Assembly: GCA_018823125.1 (NCBI GenBank)
Contig: JAHJIW010000005.1
Span: forward strand, 1-64,000
Direction: 5' to 3'
From: Candidatus Margulisiibacteriota bacterium
Lineage (GTDB): Bacteria > Margulisbacteria > WOR-1 > JAHJIW01
DNA length: 64,000 nucleotides
Below are positions 43,959 to 52,612 of the stretch, in pieces. Below the pieces are notes generated by a model. That model worked only from the letters and a program-made list of their open reading frames with translations, was not told the origin of the DNA and did not search any database. Position numbers and translations under genes: made by a program. Position 1 is the first letter of the stretch, and each line of letters begins with the position of its first letter.

Positions 43959-44974
43959 AAATTTTAGTTACCGGTTCTCATGGTTTTATCGGCGGCTATG
44001 TGGTTGAGGAATTTCTCAAGCAGGATTGGGAAGTGGTGGGGATCGATAATTTTTCTAAGTACGGGAATATTACTAAAAGTTATGATAAAAATCCTAAGTT
44101 TAAATTAGTCGAGGGGGATGCTAAGGACGTTGGCCTGATGAAGAAAATGCTCCTGGGCTGTGATCATCTTTTGGCCGGAGCAGCGATGATTGGCGGAATC
44201 TCACTTTTTCACGAATATGCCTATGATCTGCTGGCCGAAAATGAACGTATCATGGCTTCAACTTTTGATGCGGCGATTGACGCACATAAAAATTCTAAAC
44301 TTAAAAAAATTACGGTAATGTCTTCTTCGATGGTTTTTGAAAGTACCGCACTATATCCAACTCCAGAGGGAGAGCAACTGAAATGCCCACCCCCGTTATC
44401 TACCTACGGTTTTCAAAAACTGGCCTGTGAATATTTTGCTAAAGGGGCTCAGGAGCAGTATAAATTACCTTATACCATTATCCGCCCGTTTAACTGTATT
44501 GGAACTGGGGAACAGCGTGCTTTATGTGACAAGGAAATTATGTCAGGCAATGTTAAATTGGCAATGAGTCATGTGGTTCCTGATCTAGTGCAAAAAATAT
44601 TAAAAGGGCAGGATCCATTGCATATTTTGGGTAGCGGCAAACAAATTCGGCATTATACTTACGGAGGCGATTTAGCGCGAGGAATAAGATTAGCGGTAGA
44701 AAGTAAAAAAGCACTAAATCAGGATATTAATTTATCTACCCCGGTTTCTACCACTGTATTGGAGCTGGCAGAAGTTATTTGGAAAAAGATCAATCCAGAT
44801 AAACCTTTTAAATATGTTTCTGATAAACCTTTTCAATATGATGTGCAAAAGCGGATTCCAGATACTACCAAAGCCGAAAAACTTTTAGGTTTTAAAACAA
44901 AAGTGTCACTTTCCGAAGCTCTGGATGAAATTATCCCCTGGGTGGCTGAGCAAATTAAGCTAGGAAACATATAA
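43955..44974 (+). CDS. NAD-dependent sugar epimerase/dehydratase (extended SDR)
   Basis: Extended SDR of 339 residues. 'ILVTGSHGFIGGYVVEEFLKQDWEVVGIDNFSKYGN', an unusual 'LLAGAAMIGGISLFHEYAYDLLAENERIMASTFDAA', 'TVMSSSMVFEST', 'PPLSTYGFQKLACEYF' with Tyr/Lys, 'IRPFNCIGTGEQRA'. Such AAMIGG-type enzymes occur beside nucleotide-sugar dehydrogenases and probably act as epimerase or decarboxylase on the uronic acid; here the dehydrogenase gene overlaps it. Last plus-strand gene before the minus-strand pair. Confidence 0.82.
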   Translation: MKILVTGSHGFIGGYVVEEFLKQDWEVVGIDNFSKYGNITKSYDKNPKFKLVEGDAKDVGLMKKMLLGCDHLLAGAAMIGGISLFHEYAYDLLAENERIMASTFDAAIDAHKNSKLKKITVMSSSMVFESTALYPTPEGEQLKCPPPLSTYGFQKLACEYFAKGAQEQYKLPYTIIRPFNCIGTGEQRALCDKEIMSGNVKLAMSHVVPDLVQKILKGQDPLHILGSGKQIRHYTYGGDLARGIRLAVESKKALNQDINLSTPVSTTVLELAEVIWKKINPDKPFKYVSDKPFQYDVQKRIPDTTKAEKLLGFKTKVSLSEALDEIIPWVAEQIKLGNI

Positions 44975-44995
44975 AAAAAGATGGGTGTCTAGCAG

Positions 44996-46345
44996 TTATT
45001 GTTTTTTCTTTGATTCTTCCGCCTTATCCCCGTATAAATTAAAGCTAAAGAATATTACTAGTGGTACTAAATAAAGAATAACCCGATTAAGCAGCGTTCC
45101 ATCCAAAATAAAGTTGAATGCGCCGGTAAAGATTAAGGGATAAAAAATGGCAAGTAAGCTGAGTAATATTAATCCGATGCCAAACAGATTATGCATTCTT
45201 GGTAATTTTTTATAAAATAATATACATACTATAATCAGGCCTGCCCACAGTAGATGCCAATTACCCGAAAAGAATAATTTATCAGAAACCACGGCAAAAA
45301 AGGTTGCCGACCTTTCGGCCAGCGCGCTGAGTGAAGCCGAGGATAGCATAGCGGAAAGCGAGTAATAATGCCTTTCAGAAGTTAGCTGATTGAATATAAT
45401 CCAGGGTATGGATAATAGCAGGAGGGCAAGAAAAATAATCCAATATTTTTTTATTTCATTCCTTTTATGAATTGCTAAAAAGATGATTAGTAAAATTAAA
45501 GAAATTCCCGCCAGATAAAGACCGGCCCTTTTTGCCCATATCCCAATTCCTAAAAATGCAAAAGAAACAAATAAATCATTTCTTCGATGATCTCTGAAGT
45601 ACCTTAATAGATAAATAGCCCCGATGGAATAAAAAGCCATCATCGCAAAATCTAGATATGCAGTGGTGGCATGAAAATCCATAAAGGGAATTGAGGCGAG
45701 CAGTGAAGCTCCGAGTAAGCTTATGTTTACGCTCAAATTTTTCCTTAAATTTACATAAACAATAATGAGGAGAGAAATAAAGAGCATGGGGCCAATAGCT
45801 TTGGTAGCGATGTCATTCCAATTTCCTTGGCAAAAAAGCATCCAGGCTTGATTTACCATAACGAGTGGCGGGTAATCTTCAATTCTGACATGCAAATAGG
45901 GGGTGAAATAAGTCCCCTTAAAAAATATTCCTTTTACAATTCTACTATACCGAGCAACCGCATCCCAGGCTAAAACCGGCTTAATGAGTGCGCTGGTAAA
46001 TACCCAACCTACTTTAATGAATAAATAAATAAGCAGTAATATGCTGAACTTATTTATTTTGTTGCTGGGACTAAGCTTAAAAGATGCATTTCTTTTCGGA
46101 AAAATATTTAGAATGATAAATAATATATAAACCGGCAGCGTAAGTAATAAAATTGATATTAAAGATAATTTGTAGAATGGCATCAGTAATAACATGAGCA
46201 GCCCTAGTATTCCTATCCCTAAAGGATAGCTTAGCCCGATGTTTTCGAGAAGATTATCCCTTTTGATGCAACAAACTGCGGTGAATCCTAATAGGAAAGG
46301 GATCATGATTCCAAATATTAATTTTACTAAAGCAAATAAGTTCAT
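44996..46345 (-). CDS. GT39-like membrane glycosyltransferase
   Basis: Integral membrane protein of 449 residues with about eleven hydrophobic segments. The first long extracytoplasmic stretch has 'VLAWDAVARYSRIVKGIFFKG' near residue 125 and 'RIEDYPPLVMVNQAWM', similar in placement to the acidic catalytic loop of PMT/GT39-type transferases. 'FATTAYLDFAMMAFYSIGAIYLLRYF' and 'GIWAKRAGLYLAGISLI' resemble the middle helices of the group. The C-terminal tail is charged (GDKAEESKKKQ). It overlaps the upstream minus-strand gene by 4 bases, so the two form an operon read against the rest of the locus. Donor unknown. Confidence 0.7.
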   Translation of the reverse strand: MNLFALVKLIFGIMIPFLLGFTAVCCIKRDNLLENIGLSYPLGIGILGLLMLLLMPFYKLSLISILLLTLPVYILFIILNIFPKRNASFKLSPSNKINKFSILLLIYLFIKVGWVFTSALIKPVLAWDAVARYSRIVKGIFFKGTYFTPYLHVRIEDYPPLVMVNQAWMLFCQGNWNDIATKAIGPMLFISLLIIVYVNLRKNLSVNISLLGASLLASIPFMDFHATTAYLDFAMMAFYSIGAIYLLRYFRDHRRNDLFVSFAFLGIGIWAKRAGLYLAGISLILLIIFLAIHKRNEIKKYWIIFLALLLLSIPWIIFNQLTSERHYYSLSAMLSSASLSALAERSATFFAVVSDKLFFSGNWHLLWAGLIIVCILFYKKLPRMHNLFGIGLILLSLLAIFYPLIFTGAFNFILDGTLLNRVILYLVPLVIFFSFNLYGDKAEESKKKQ

Positions 46346-47427
46346 TGTTTCTGGTAGATTTTTCCTCCGGTTTTTGTCTCGTGGATCAGTTTCATGTTTT
46401 TGATAGCTTCGATTGGAAGGTTATATTTAAAAACCAAGATATATTCCGGGGTGCCGATGCCGGTTCTTGGATATAGATAATAGGATGGTTTGGGGTCTGT
46501 AGGCAGACTGGTATAAAGAGCGCAAATTGATTCGGGAGGAGTTTTGGATTCACAAAACTTTATGAATTCGTATAAATCAGGAAAGCCAAGCGCCTGCGCA
46601 TATTTTTGATCTAATGTTTTTCCCGCATAGTTTTTAAAATCAATTTTTAGTTGATGCCACTCATTATAAAGATTATTGCATTCTGATAAGCCCCATAATG
46701 CCAGAAAGATGATTAGTAGGCTGATGCTGGTTTTGTCCCATGCCAATTGGAATTTTTTACTTAGGATTAAATTGCGGATCAACAAACTTATGAAAGAGAA
46801 AGATAAAACCCAATAAAAATAATAGTTTAAAGGTTTGCCCCAGATCTTGCTGCTGGCAATAACATTGATGGTGCTGCCAATCACGATGCGTCCTTTTGGT
46901 CCCCAATACTCTTGCCAGCCTGATAAGAAATTTGTGAATAAATTGGTCCGGGTGAGTTTGATATAATCGATTTCAGCTTGCCCTGATCCTTGAAAAGGGG
47001 AAAGTGCTAATCTCAAAACTTTTGAGCTCCAGGCGGGGTGGGCATGTCTTAGATTTATATAATAAGTTTTAAACTGGTTGGAACGCCCGAGATCAAAGTT
47101 TACTAGTTTATTTGAGTTAAACTGCGGATCAAAATCAGTTGCCCAGAAGATGCTGCCGACGCCCGTGTTCGAAGCTTTCATCTTTATGATTAGCATGTCG
47201 AAATTATCGGCAAAACAAAAGAGGGGGGGGCTGACTACGTAGGGGAACTGAGAATTCGAAGTTATATTCATATTACCGTTGCGATAAACTACTTTTGTAT
47301 TAGGATCCGGAGATTCCCATTTTAATTCGTTTGAGTTAGTATTAAATTGGTATTCAAATGAGGTTAGCCCTTTGGCCGGGCAAGTGATTAAAACTAATAA
47401 TATAAATATGCTTATAATGTAATGCAT
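46342..47427 (-). CDS. Uncharacterised membrane protein with N-terminal beta-rich exported domain
   Basis: I do not recognise this family. The 361-residue protein has a likely signal peptide or anchor (residues 1-19, ending CPAKG), a beta-rich extracytoplasmic region to about 160 that reads like a carbohydrate-binding jelly-roll ('MLIIKMKASNTGVGSIFWATDF', 'TYYINLRHAHPAWSSKVLRLALSPF'), two membrane helices (about 203-221 and 231-249), and a C-terminal exported part with 'ICALYTSLPTDPKPSYYLYPRTGIG'. The YYLYPR type of motif is also seen after membrane helices of GT39-like proteins. It is coupled with the GT39-like gene downstream, so it may be its accessory subunit or acceptor receptor. Inference only. 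Confidence 0.65.
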   Translation of the reverse strand: MHYIISIFILLVLITCPAKGLTSFEYQFNTNSNELKWESPDPNTKVVYRNGNMNITSNSQFPYVVSPPLFCFADNFDMLIIKMKASNTGVGSIFWATDFDPQFNSNKLVNFDLGRSNQFKTYYINLRHAHPAWSSKVLRLALSPFQGSGQAEIDYIKLTRTNLFTNFLSGWQEYWGPKGRIVIGSTINVIASSKIWGKPLNYYFYWVLSFSFISLLIRNLILSKKFQLAWDKTSISLLIIFLALWGLSECNNLYNEWHQLKIDFKNYAGKTLDQKYAQALGFPDLYEFIKFCESKTPPESICALYTSLPTDPKPSYYLYPRTGIGTPEYILVFKYNLPIEAIKNMKLIHETKTGGKIYQKQ

Positions 47428-47448
47428 GATTGAATCTTCTTGATAAAT

Positions 47449-47454
47449 ATTATA
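47449..47454 (-). promoter_or_regulatory. Possible -10 box of the minus-strand operon
   Basis: On the minus strand this reads TATAAT, 21 bases before the ATG at 47427, with AAGAAG as a weak ribosome site between. No clear -35 is present. The plus-strand GT4 gene starts just to the right (ATG 47466), so this 40-base interval is a divergent promoter region; a plus-strand -10 (TATTAT at 47448-47453) overlaps it. Confidence 0.35.
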
Positions 47455-47465
47455 GCATAGAACCT

Positions 47466-48563
47466 ATGACTGAAATGAAAATTGCCTTGGCGCATGACTA
47501 TTTAAACCAAATGGGTGGAGCCGAAAGAGTAGTGTTGGAGTTTCATGAAATATTTGGCGACGCACCTCTTTTTACTTCGATTTATGACAAGTCAGTGATG
47601 CCGGAAGAATTTGCGGCAATGGATATCAGAACCTCTTTTATGCAAAAATTACCGCTGGTATTTAAATATTTTAAGCTTTACCTGTTATTGTATCCTTTGG
47701 CCTTTAGAGGTTTTAATCTTTCCGCATTTGATGTGGTGTTATCAAGTACTACCGCTTTTGCCAAAGGAGTACGGAAAAGAAGGGGAGCCCTTCATTTTTG
47801 TTACTGCAATACTCCGGCCAGATTTATTTGGATGTTTGAACATTACATGCAAAGAGAAAGGTATCCCGCTTTCTTTAAAACACTTTTAAAAATGTTAACG
47901 ATTCCTTTGCGATGGTGGGATCGTAGCGCTGCCCGCGACGTAGATTTTTTCATTGCAAATTCAAAGAATGTTGCAGAGAGGATTAAAAAGATTTATAAGA
48001 GAGATTCTGTTATAATTTATCCACCGGTGGATACCCAAAAGTATTTGCCAATTGAAACCATTGAACCCTATTATTTAGTTGTTTCCCGTTTGAATACATA
48101 TAAACGAATTGATATTGTTATTAAGGCCTTTAATGAATTAGGGCTTCCTTTGAAAATTATTGGAGAAGGGCCGGACCGAGGAAATTTAGAGAAATTAGCC
48201 AAAGCTAATATTGAATTTCTGGGAAGATTGAGTGATCAGGAAATTCAGAAGTATTTTGCTGGTTGCCGGGCTTTTGTTTTTCCCGGTGAAGAAGATTTTG
48301 GCATAACTCCTCTTGAAGCCATGTCTTGCGGGAGGCCAGTATTGGCATACGCCAAAGGTGGTGCACTGGAAACCGTGGTGGATGGCAAAACCGGAGTATT
48401 GTTTCATGAGCAAACTAAAGAGGCCATCATTCAAGCCGTAAAAAAATTAGCAGGATTAAATTTGGATAGAGCACAAATCAGGGCTCAGGCAGAAAAATTT
48501 GACGTATCCGTATTTAGGGCACAGCTAAAGGAGTTTATAGAAGATAAATGTCAAAAAAAATAA
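47466..48563 (+). CDS. GT4 glycosyltransferase, WbaZ/mannosyltransferase-like
   Basis: GT-B family 4 of 365 residues. 'IALAHDYLNQMGGAERVVLEFHEIFGDAPLFTSIYD', 'SSTTAFAKGVRKRRGALHFCYCNTPARFIWMFEHYM', 'DFFIANSKNVAERIKKIYKRDSVIIYPPVD', 'YLVVSRLNTYKRIDIVIKAFNEL', 'GEGPDRGNL', 'FPGEEDFGITPLEAMSCGRPVLAYAKGGALETV'. This is the WbaZ/WbdA-type pattern of mannosyl or related transfer. ATG 47466 or 47475 are both possible starts; neither has a ribosome site. It overlaps the next gene by 16 bases. Confidence 0.88.
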   Translation: MTEMKIALAHDYLNQMGGAERVVLEFHEIFGDAPLFTSIYDKSVMPEEFAAMDIRTSFMQKLPLVFKYFKLYLLLYPLAFRGFNLSAFDVVLSSTTAFAKGVRKRRGALHFCYCNTPARFIWMFEHYMQRERYPAFFKTLLKMLTIPLRWWDRSAARDVDFFIANSKNVAERIKKIYKRDSVIIYPPVDTQKYLPIETIEPYYLVVSRLNTYKRIDIVIKAFNELGLPLKIIGEGPDRGNLEKLAKANIEFLGRLSDQEIQKYFAGCRAFVFPGEEDFGITPLEAMSCGRPVLAYAKGGALETVVDGKTGVLFHEQTKEAIIQAVKKLAGLNLDRAQIRAQAEKFDVSVFRAQLKEFIEDKCQKK

Positions 48564-51181
48564 ACACTAAAGCCGCCAAAGCCACGAAAAAATTTTCTAG
48601 TAAATACTTTGATATTGCAATTGAAGTATTGTTTTTTGCGATAATCTTTTTAGCCCCTACCATTTTTGATCGACGCATTGGGATTGTTTTCTCTTTAACT
48701 AAGGCAACTGCAATCTATTCTTTTTTAGCGGTGATCTTAGGTGTTTGGGCAATTAAAATATTAATAACTGGTGAACATAAGTTTATTAAGCTCCCCACCA
48801 ATTGGCCGGTTTTATCATATGTTTTAGCCTGCACGGTTGCTACCATAACGTCTGTAAATGTTTATGTAAGCTTGGTAGGGTTTTATGGCAGATATGAGGG
48901 CTTAATAACCTTATATACTTATGCGCTTTTGTTTTTCATTGCTTCAAATTACATTTTTAATCTAGATCTTTTAAAAAGAATGATTGCTACCGTGGCTTGT
49001 GCCGGAACCATGATGGCCGTTTATTCGATTGTTCAGCGAATGGGGATTGATCCTTATGCCTGGGGTGGAGTTCCAACCCGTGCTCGGGTTATTGCTACCA
49101 TTGGACAGCCTAATTTTGCCGCTGCATATGTGGTGATGGCCTTTATGCTGGTATTGGGTTTCCTTTTTCATGAAAAAAAGCTTGCGGGAGCAGTGCAGCC
49201 CAAAAAGAATGCAGCCAAAATGAATTGGCTAGAACAACTGTCGATTGTTTCTTATTATCTAATTGCTCAAATAACCTTTTTAGTGATGATCTATAATTTA
49301 AGCGCCAGGAATGCTTTGCTTTGGTATATTGGATTTGCGGTTATCACTATTTCGGCCCTCTTTTTTGCCTATAATTTTGAAAAATTAAAAGGGATATTGT
49401 TGAATATCGTACTTTTTGTTAGTGCGGTTATGTTATATATTTCTCTGCTTTATACCCAGAGCCGGGGCGGATACATGGGCTTCTTTGTTGGGTTATTTCT
49501 TTTCTTTTTATTAATCGATAAACAAGTATTATTTAGGAACTGGAAAAAAATTGGGATTTTATTTATTTTGATCAGTTTGATAACCTTCTACGTTTTTGTT
49601 TTTGCAAAAGAATCGCCACTGGAGCGATTTACCAAAGAAGTAAAATTTGAAAGCCCCGTAGCAGAAGAAATTGAGACAAAAGATGCAGTAAAAGTAGAGA
49701 AAAAAATGATCCTTTCGGGTGCGGCTGGATCCCGTACCGAAACCTGGAAATCAGGGTTTAAAATTATTTCGGAATATCCATTTTTTGGGATTGGTCCAGA
49801 AGTATTGAAAATGGTTTTTCCAAGATACGAAACCTGGCATTTTCGTTTTAGAGAAGCATTTCACGTAAAGCAAGATCGTTGCCATAATTCAATTTTTGAT
49901 CAAGGGGTAACCCGGGGAATGGTCTCTCTCTCGCTATACGTATTTTTGCTGTTTTTAGTGTTTAAAGGCGGATATCAATCCCTTAAAGGTGCTGCGATTG
50001 AAAAAAGAATATTTATTGCGGCGCTGATTGCGGCGATGGCATCCTATATAGTTCAAAATCAATTTAGTTTTGGGGTAGTGGCGATTGGTTCATTATTTTG
50101 GATCATGATGGGGGTTACTTCGCGTTTTTCTTTTGTGCCTGAAGAAGAAGCGCTTCCTGAAAAAACTTTTGATATTGAAGATGTGCCGTGGATACCGATA
50201 GGAATTATTGTGGTAATAGTATTATATGTAATATATTTAGCTTTGCTTCCCTTCAGGGGCGATATGTATTTTAAAGCAGGAAAGACTTATGCGGAAATGC
50301 AAAACTTTCCTGAGGCCGTAAAAAATTATGAAAAATCCCTGGCGATTTTTCCGTACGAAGGCGGAGCAAATACCCATTACGGAATTGCATATTTAAATTA
50401 TGTCAGAGCAAATCAGCTTTCAATTAATGAGTTTGATAAGATCAAGCAGATTTTTGTCAGGGCAATGCATATGGATCCTTACAATGCAGATAATTTATAT
50501 ATTTTAGGTAAGGTTTATCTTATGGTAGCCAATGCCAAAGGGCAGGATGCGATAAAGCAATCAATTGAAATGACGAACAAAGCGTTAGCCATTGATCCTT
50601 ATTATGCTGAAGCATATTTAACTTTAGGTTACGCACATAATTTATTGGGAAAAAGAAAGGAAGCTGCGGATTATTTTGTCAAGGTTTTTACGATTAATCC
50701 AAATATTGATGAAGCGATGAGCAGAGCGGTTGAGTCTTTTAATTCGTATAGCGGAGGAAGACAGGAAGGGATTAAGGCTTTTCTCGCAGTATTAGAAAAA
50801 TATCCGCCGGAGGAATTTCCTAGGCGTGGGTATAATACTAGAATTGCAAAGTATCTAGCATCTTTATATATAGCTAACGGTCAGCCTAACAAAGCAGAAG
50901 AACTTTACATTAATATTTTACACCAGGAACCAGATAATATCCAAATCCAAGCTAATTTGGCGAATTTATATTTGGATAGAGGAAATTTGGGGAAAGCTTT
51001 TAATATCTTAAAAGAAGCGGTGGTGGTTGCTCCGAAAAGTGTTGAGGTTCACAATGCTTTAGGAAGATATTATGTAATGACCAGAGATTTTGTAAAAGCA
51101 CGCCAGGAGTTTGAACAAGTATTGCAAGTTGATAAGAATAATAGTTATGCAGAAAATATCTTGTCTAAGTTAGGAAAATAA
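48548..51181 (+). CDS. O-antigen ligase-family protein with C-terminal TPRs
   Basis: An 877-residue protein: about twelve membrane segments to residue 565, then TPR repeats to the end. The ligase/Wzy_C motif is 'LLYTQSRGGYMGFFVGLFLFFLL' near residue 300, followed by the loop 'SGFKIISEYPFFGIGPEVLKMVFPRYETWHFRF...KQDRCHNSIFDQGVTRG'. TPR examples: 'YAEMQNFPEAVKNYEKSLAIFP', 'NKALAIDPYYAEAYLTLGYAHNLLGKRKEAADYFVKVFTINP', 'NLANLYLDRGNLGKAFNILKEAVVVAP'. It may ligate or polymerise the glycan, with the TPR part binding a partner outside the membrane. ATG overlaps the GT4 stop. Confidence 0.88.
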   Translation: MSKKINTKAAKATKKFSSKYFDIAIEVLFFAIIFLAPTIFDRRIGIVFSLTKATAIYSFLAVILGVWAIKILITGEHKFIKLPTNWPVLSYVLACTVATITSVNVYVSLVGFYGRYEGLITLYTYALLFFIASNYIFNLDLLKRMIATVACAGTMMAVYSIVQRMGIDPYAWGGVPTRARVIATIGQPNFAAAYVVMAFMLVLGFLFHEKKLAGAVQPKKNAAKMNWLEQLSIVSYYLIAQITFLVMIYNLSARNALLWYIGFAVITISALFFAYNFEKLKGILLNIVLFVSAVMLYISLLYTQSRGGYMGFFVGLFLFFLLIDKQVLFRNWKKIGILFILISLITFYVFVFAKESPLERFTKEVKFESPVAEEIETKDAVKVEKKMILSGAAGSRTETWKSGFKIISEYPFFGIGPEVLKMVFPRYETWHFRFREAFHVKQDRCHNSIFDQGVTRGMVSLSLYVFLLFLVFKGGYQSLKGAAIEKRIFIAALIAAMASYIVQNQFSFGVVAIGSLFWIMMGVTSRFSFVPEEEALPEKTFDIEDVPWIPIGIIVVIVLYVIYLALLPFRGDMYFKAGKTYAEMQNFPEAVKNYEKSLAIFPYEGGANTHYGIAYLNYVRANQLSINEFDKIKQIFVRAMHMDPYNADNLYILGKVYLMVANAKGQDAIKQSIEMTNKALAIDPYYAEAYLTLGYAHNLLGKRKEAADYFVKVFTINPNIDEAMSRAVESFNSYSGGRQEGIKAFLAVLEKYPPEEFPRRGYNTRIAKYLASLYIANGQPNKAEELYINILHQEPDNIQIQANLANLYLDRGNLGKAFNILKEAVVVAPKSVEVHNALGRYYVMTRDFVKARQEFEQVLQVDKNNSYAENILSKLGK

Positions 51182-51191
51182 TTAGAAGTAT

Positions 51192-52607
51192 ATGCAAAAA
51201 AAAGGTTTAATTCTTCCTCTTTTAGTAATTGTTGATAGTTGCTTGATCGTACTAGGTTTTATTCTTTCCTATCATCTTCGGTTTAATGTTTTCCACTTTA
51301 TTGGTCCGGTTAGTGCGGTTCCCGTTTCCGAATATTTGGGTGCCATGGTATTTATTGTTTTTGTGTGGCTCGCGATTTTTAAGCTGTTTGGTTTATATGA
51401 AGAAAAAAGAAGTGTACAGCTTTTTGATGAGATTGCAAATTTATTTTTAGTGGTTTCGGTTGCTTCGTTAATATTAGCCAGCTTACTTTTCTTGTATCGA
51501 GAACTGTGGTTTTCCAGACAGGTAATTGGTTATTCGTGGTTCATTTGCTTTTTGTTGCTGGCCTTTGCCCGTTTGATAATTGGTAAATCGCAAAACTTTT
51601 TATTTGTAAGAGGAGTGGGGGTAAGCCGGCTTTTAATTGTTGGAGCGGGAGAGGTGGGCCAGGCTTTGGCGGTTCGCTTAATTGGCCAGCCGCAACTAGG
51701 CATAAAGGTAATTGGATTTTTGGATGATGATCCAATTAAATTAGGCAAGGATTTTTCGGGAGTCCCGGTTTTAGGAAATGTTGCTAAGATTAAGGCAATA
51801 ATCCGAGCTAATAAAGTTGATGAAGTGGTAATTTCTTCTGCCGATTTCCCTTCTGCCCAGGTTTTAGATATTATCACTGAATGTGACGGGTTGGGAGTCG
51901 AATTTAAACTGGTTCCCGGATTGCTTGAAATTATGGCTTCGCGGGTTGATACGGGTGAAATTGCCGGGATTCCATTGGTTACCATTGCTGAAGTACAGTG
52001 GGTTGGGTTTAAGGCAGTAGTTAAGCGTATCGTTGATTTTATCTTATCTTCACTACTATTAATTATTCTGGCACCGTCCTTTTTAATGCTAATTATTGCA
52101 ATTAAGCTTGATTCGCGAGGGCCGATATTTTTTAAACAAGAAAGAGTGGGTAAAGACGGACAAAGATTTTTTGCCTATAAATTCAGATCTATGGTGGAAG
52201 ATGCCGAAGCGCAATTTACTAAAGTAAAACACTTGTCTGAGGTCGAAGGTAATATATTTAAAATTAAAAATGACCCCCGCTTGACTCGGGTAGGAAAGTT
52301 TTTGCGTAAATTTAGCTTGGATGAGCTGCCGCAGCTCTTTAACGTTTTTATCGGTGAAATGAGCTTGGTGGGGCCCCGTCCGCCGCTCCCGCGAGAAGTA
52401 CAAAACTATACCAGTTGGCATAAGAAACGATTGCGGATTACCCCCGGAGTGACTGGTTTGTGGCAAGTATCGGGAAGATCAGAAATACCCTTTGAAGAGA
52501 TGGTGCGATTGGATATTTACTATATTGAAAACTGGTCGCTCTGGCTCGATTTTAAAATATTGCTACTGACTATTCCTGCGGTTTTAACCGGAAAAGGCGC
52601 TTATTAG
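51192..52607 (+). CDS. wbaP: Polyprenyl-phosphate hexose-1-phosphate transferase (WbaP/EpsE type)
   Basis: Initiating phosphoglycosyltransferase of 471 residues: four or five N-terminal helices to about 120, a Rossmann-like domain ('LLIVGAGEVGQALAVRLIGQPQLGIKVIGFLDDDP'), a further helix near 285, and the catalytic Bac_transf domain ('FFKQERVGKDGQRFFAYKFRSMVEDAE', 'FLRKFSLDELPQLFNVFIGEMSLVGPRPPLPREV', 'RLRITPGVTGLWQVSGRSEIPFEEMVRLDIYYIENWSLWLDFKILLLT'). It loads hexose-1-P onto undecaprenyl phosphate to start the repeat unit. It ends 5 bases before a convergent gene, without a visible terminator. Confidence 0.92.
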   Translation: MQKKGLILPLLVIVDSCLIVLGFILSYHLRFNVFHFIGPVSAVPVSEYLGAMVFIVFVWLAIFKLFGLYEEKRSVQLFDEIANLFLVVSVASLILASLLFLYRELWFSRQVIGYSWFICFLLLAFARLIIGKSQNFLFVRGVGVSRLLIVGAGEVGQALAVRLIGQPQLGIKVIGFLDDDPIKLGKDFSGVPVLGNVAKIKAIIRANKVDEVVISSADFPSAQVLDIITECDGLGVEFKLVPGLLEIMASRVDTGEIAGIPLVTIAEVQWVGFKAVVKRIVDFILSSLLLIILAPSFLMLIIAIKLDSRGPIFFKQERVGKDGQRFFAYKFRSMVEDAEAQFTKVKHLSEVEGNIFKIKNDPRLTRVGKFLRKFSLDELPQLFNVFIGEMSLVGPRPPLPREVQNYTSWHKKRLRITPGVTGLWQVSGRSEIPFEEMVRLDIYYIENWSLWLDFKILLLTIPAVLTGKGAY

Positions 52608-52612
52608 CAATG

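Noticed and set aside
44971-45010. A-run and T-run between convergent genes as a bidirectional terminator
   Set aside because: AAAAAAA and TTTTTT are present but no GC-containing hairpin lies between them.
51530-51985. 151-codon open frame on the minus strand
   Set aside because: Antisense shadow of the WbaP gene; low-complexity Ser/Pro/Lys composition.
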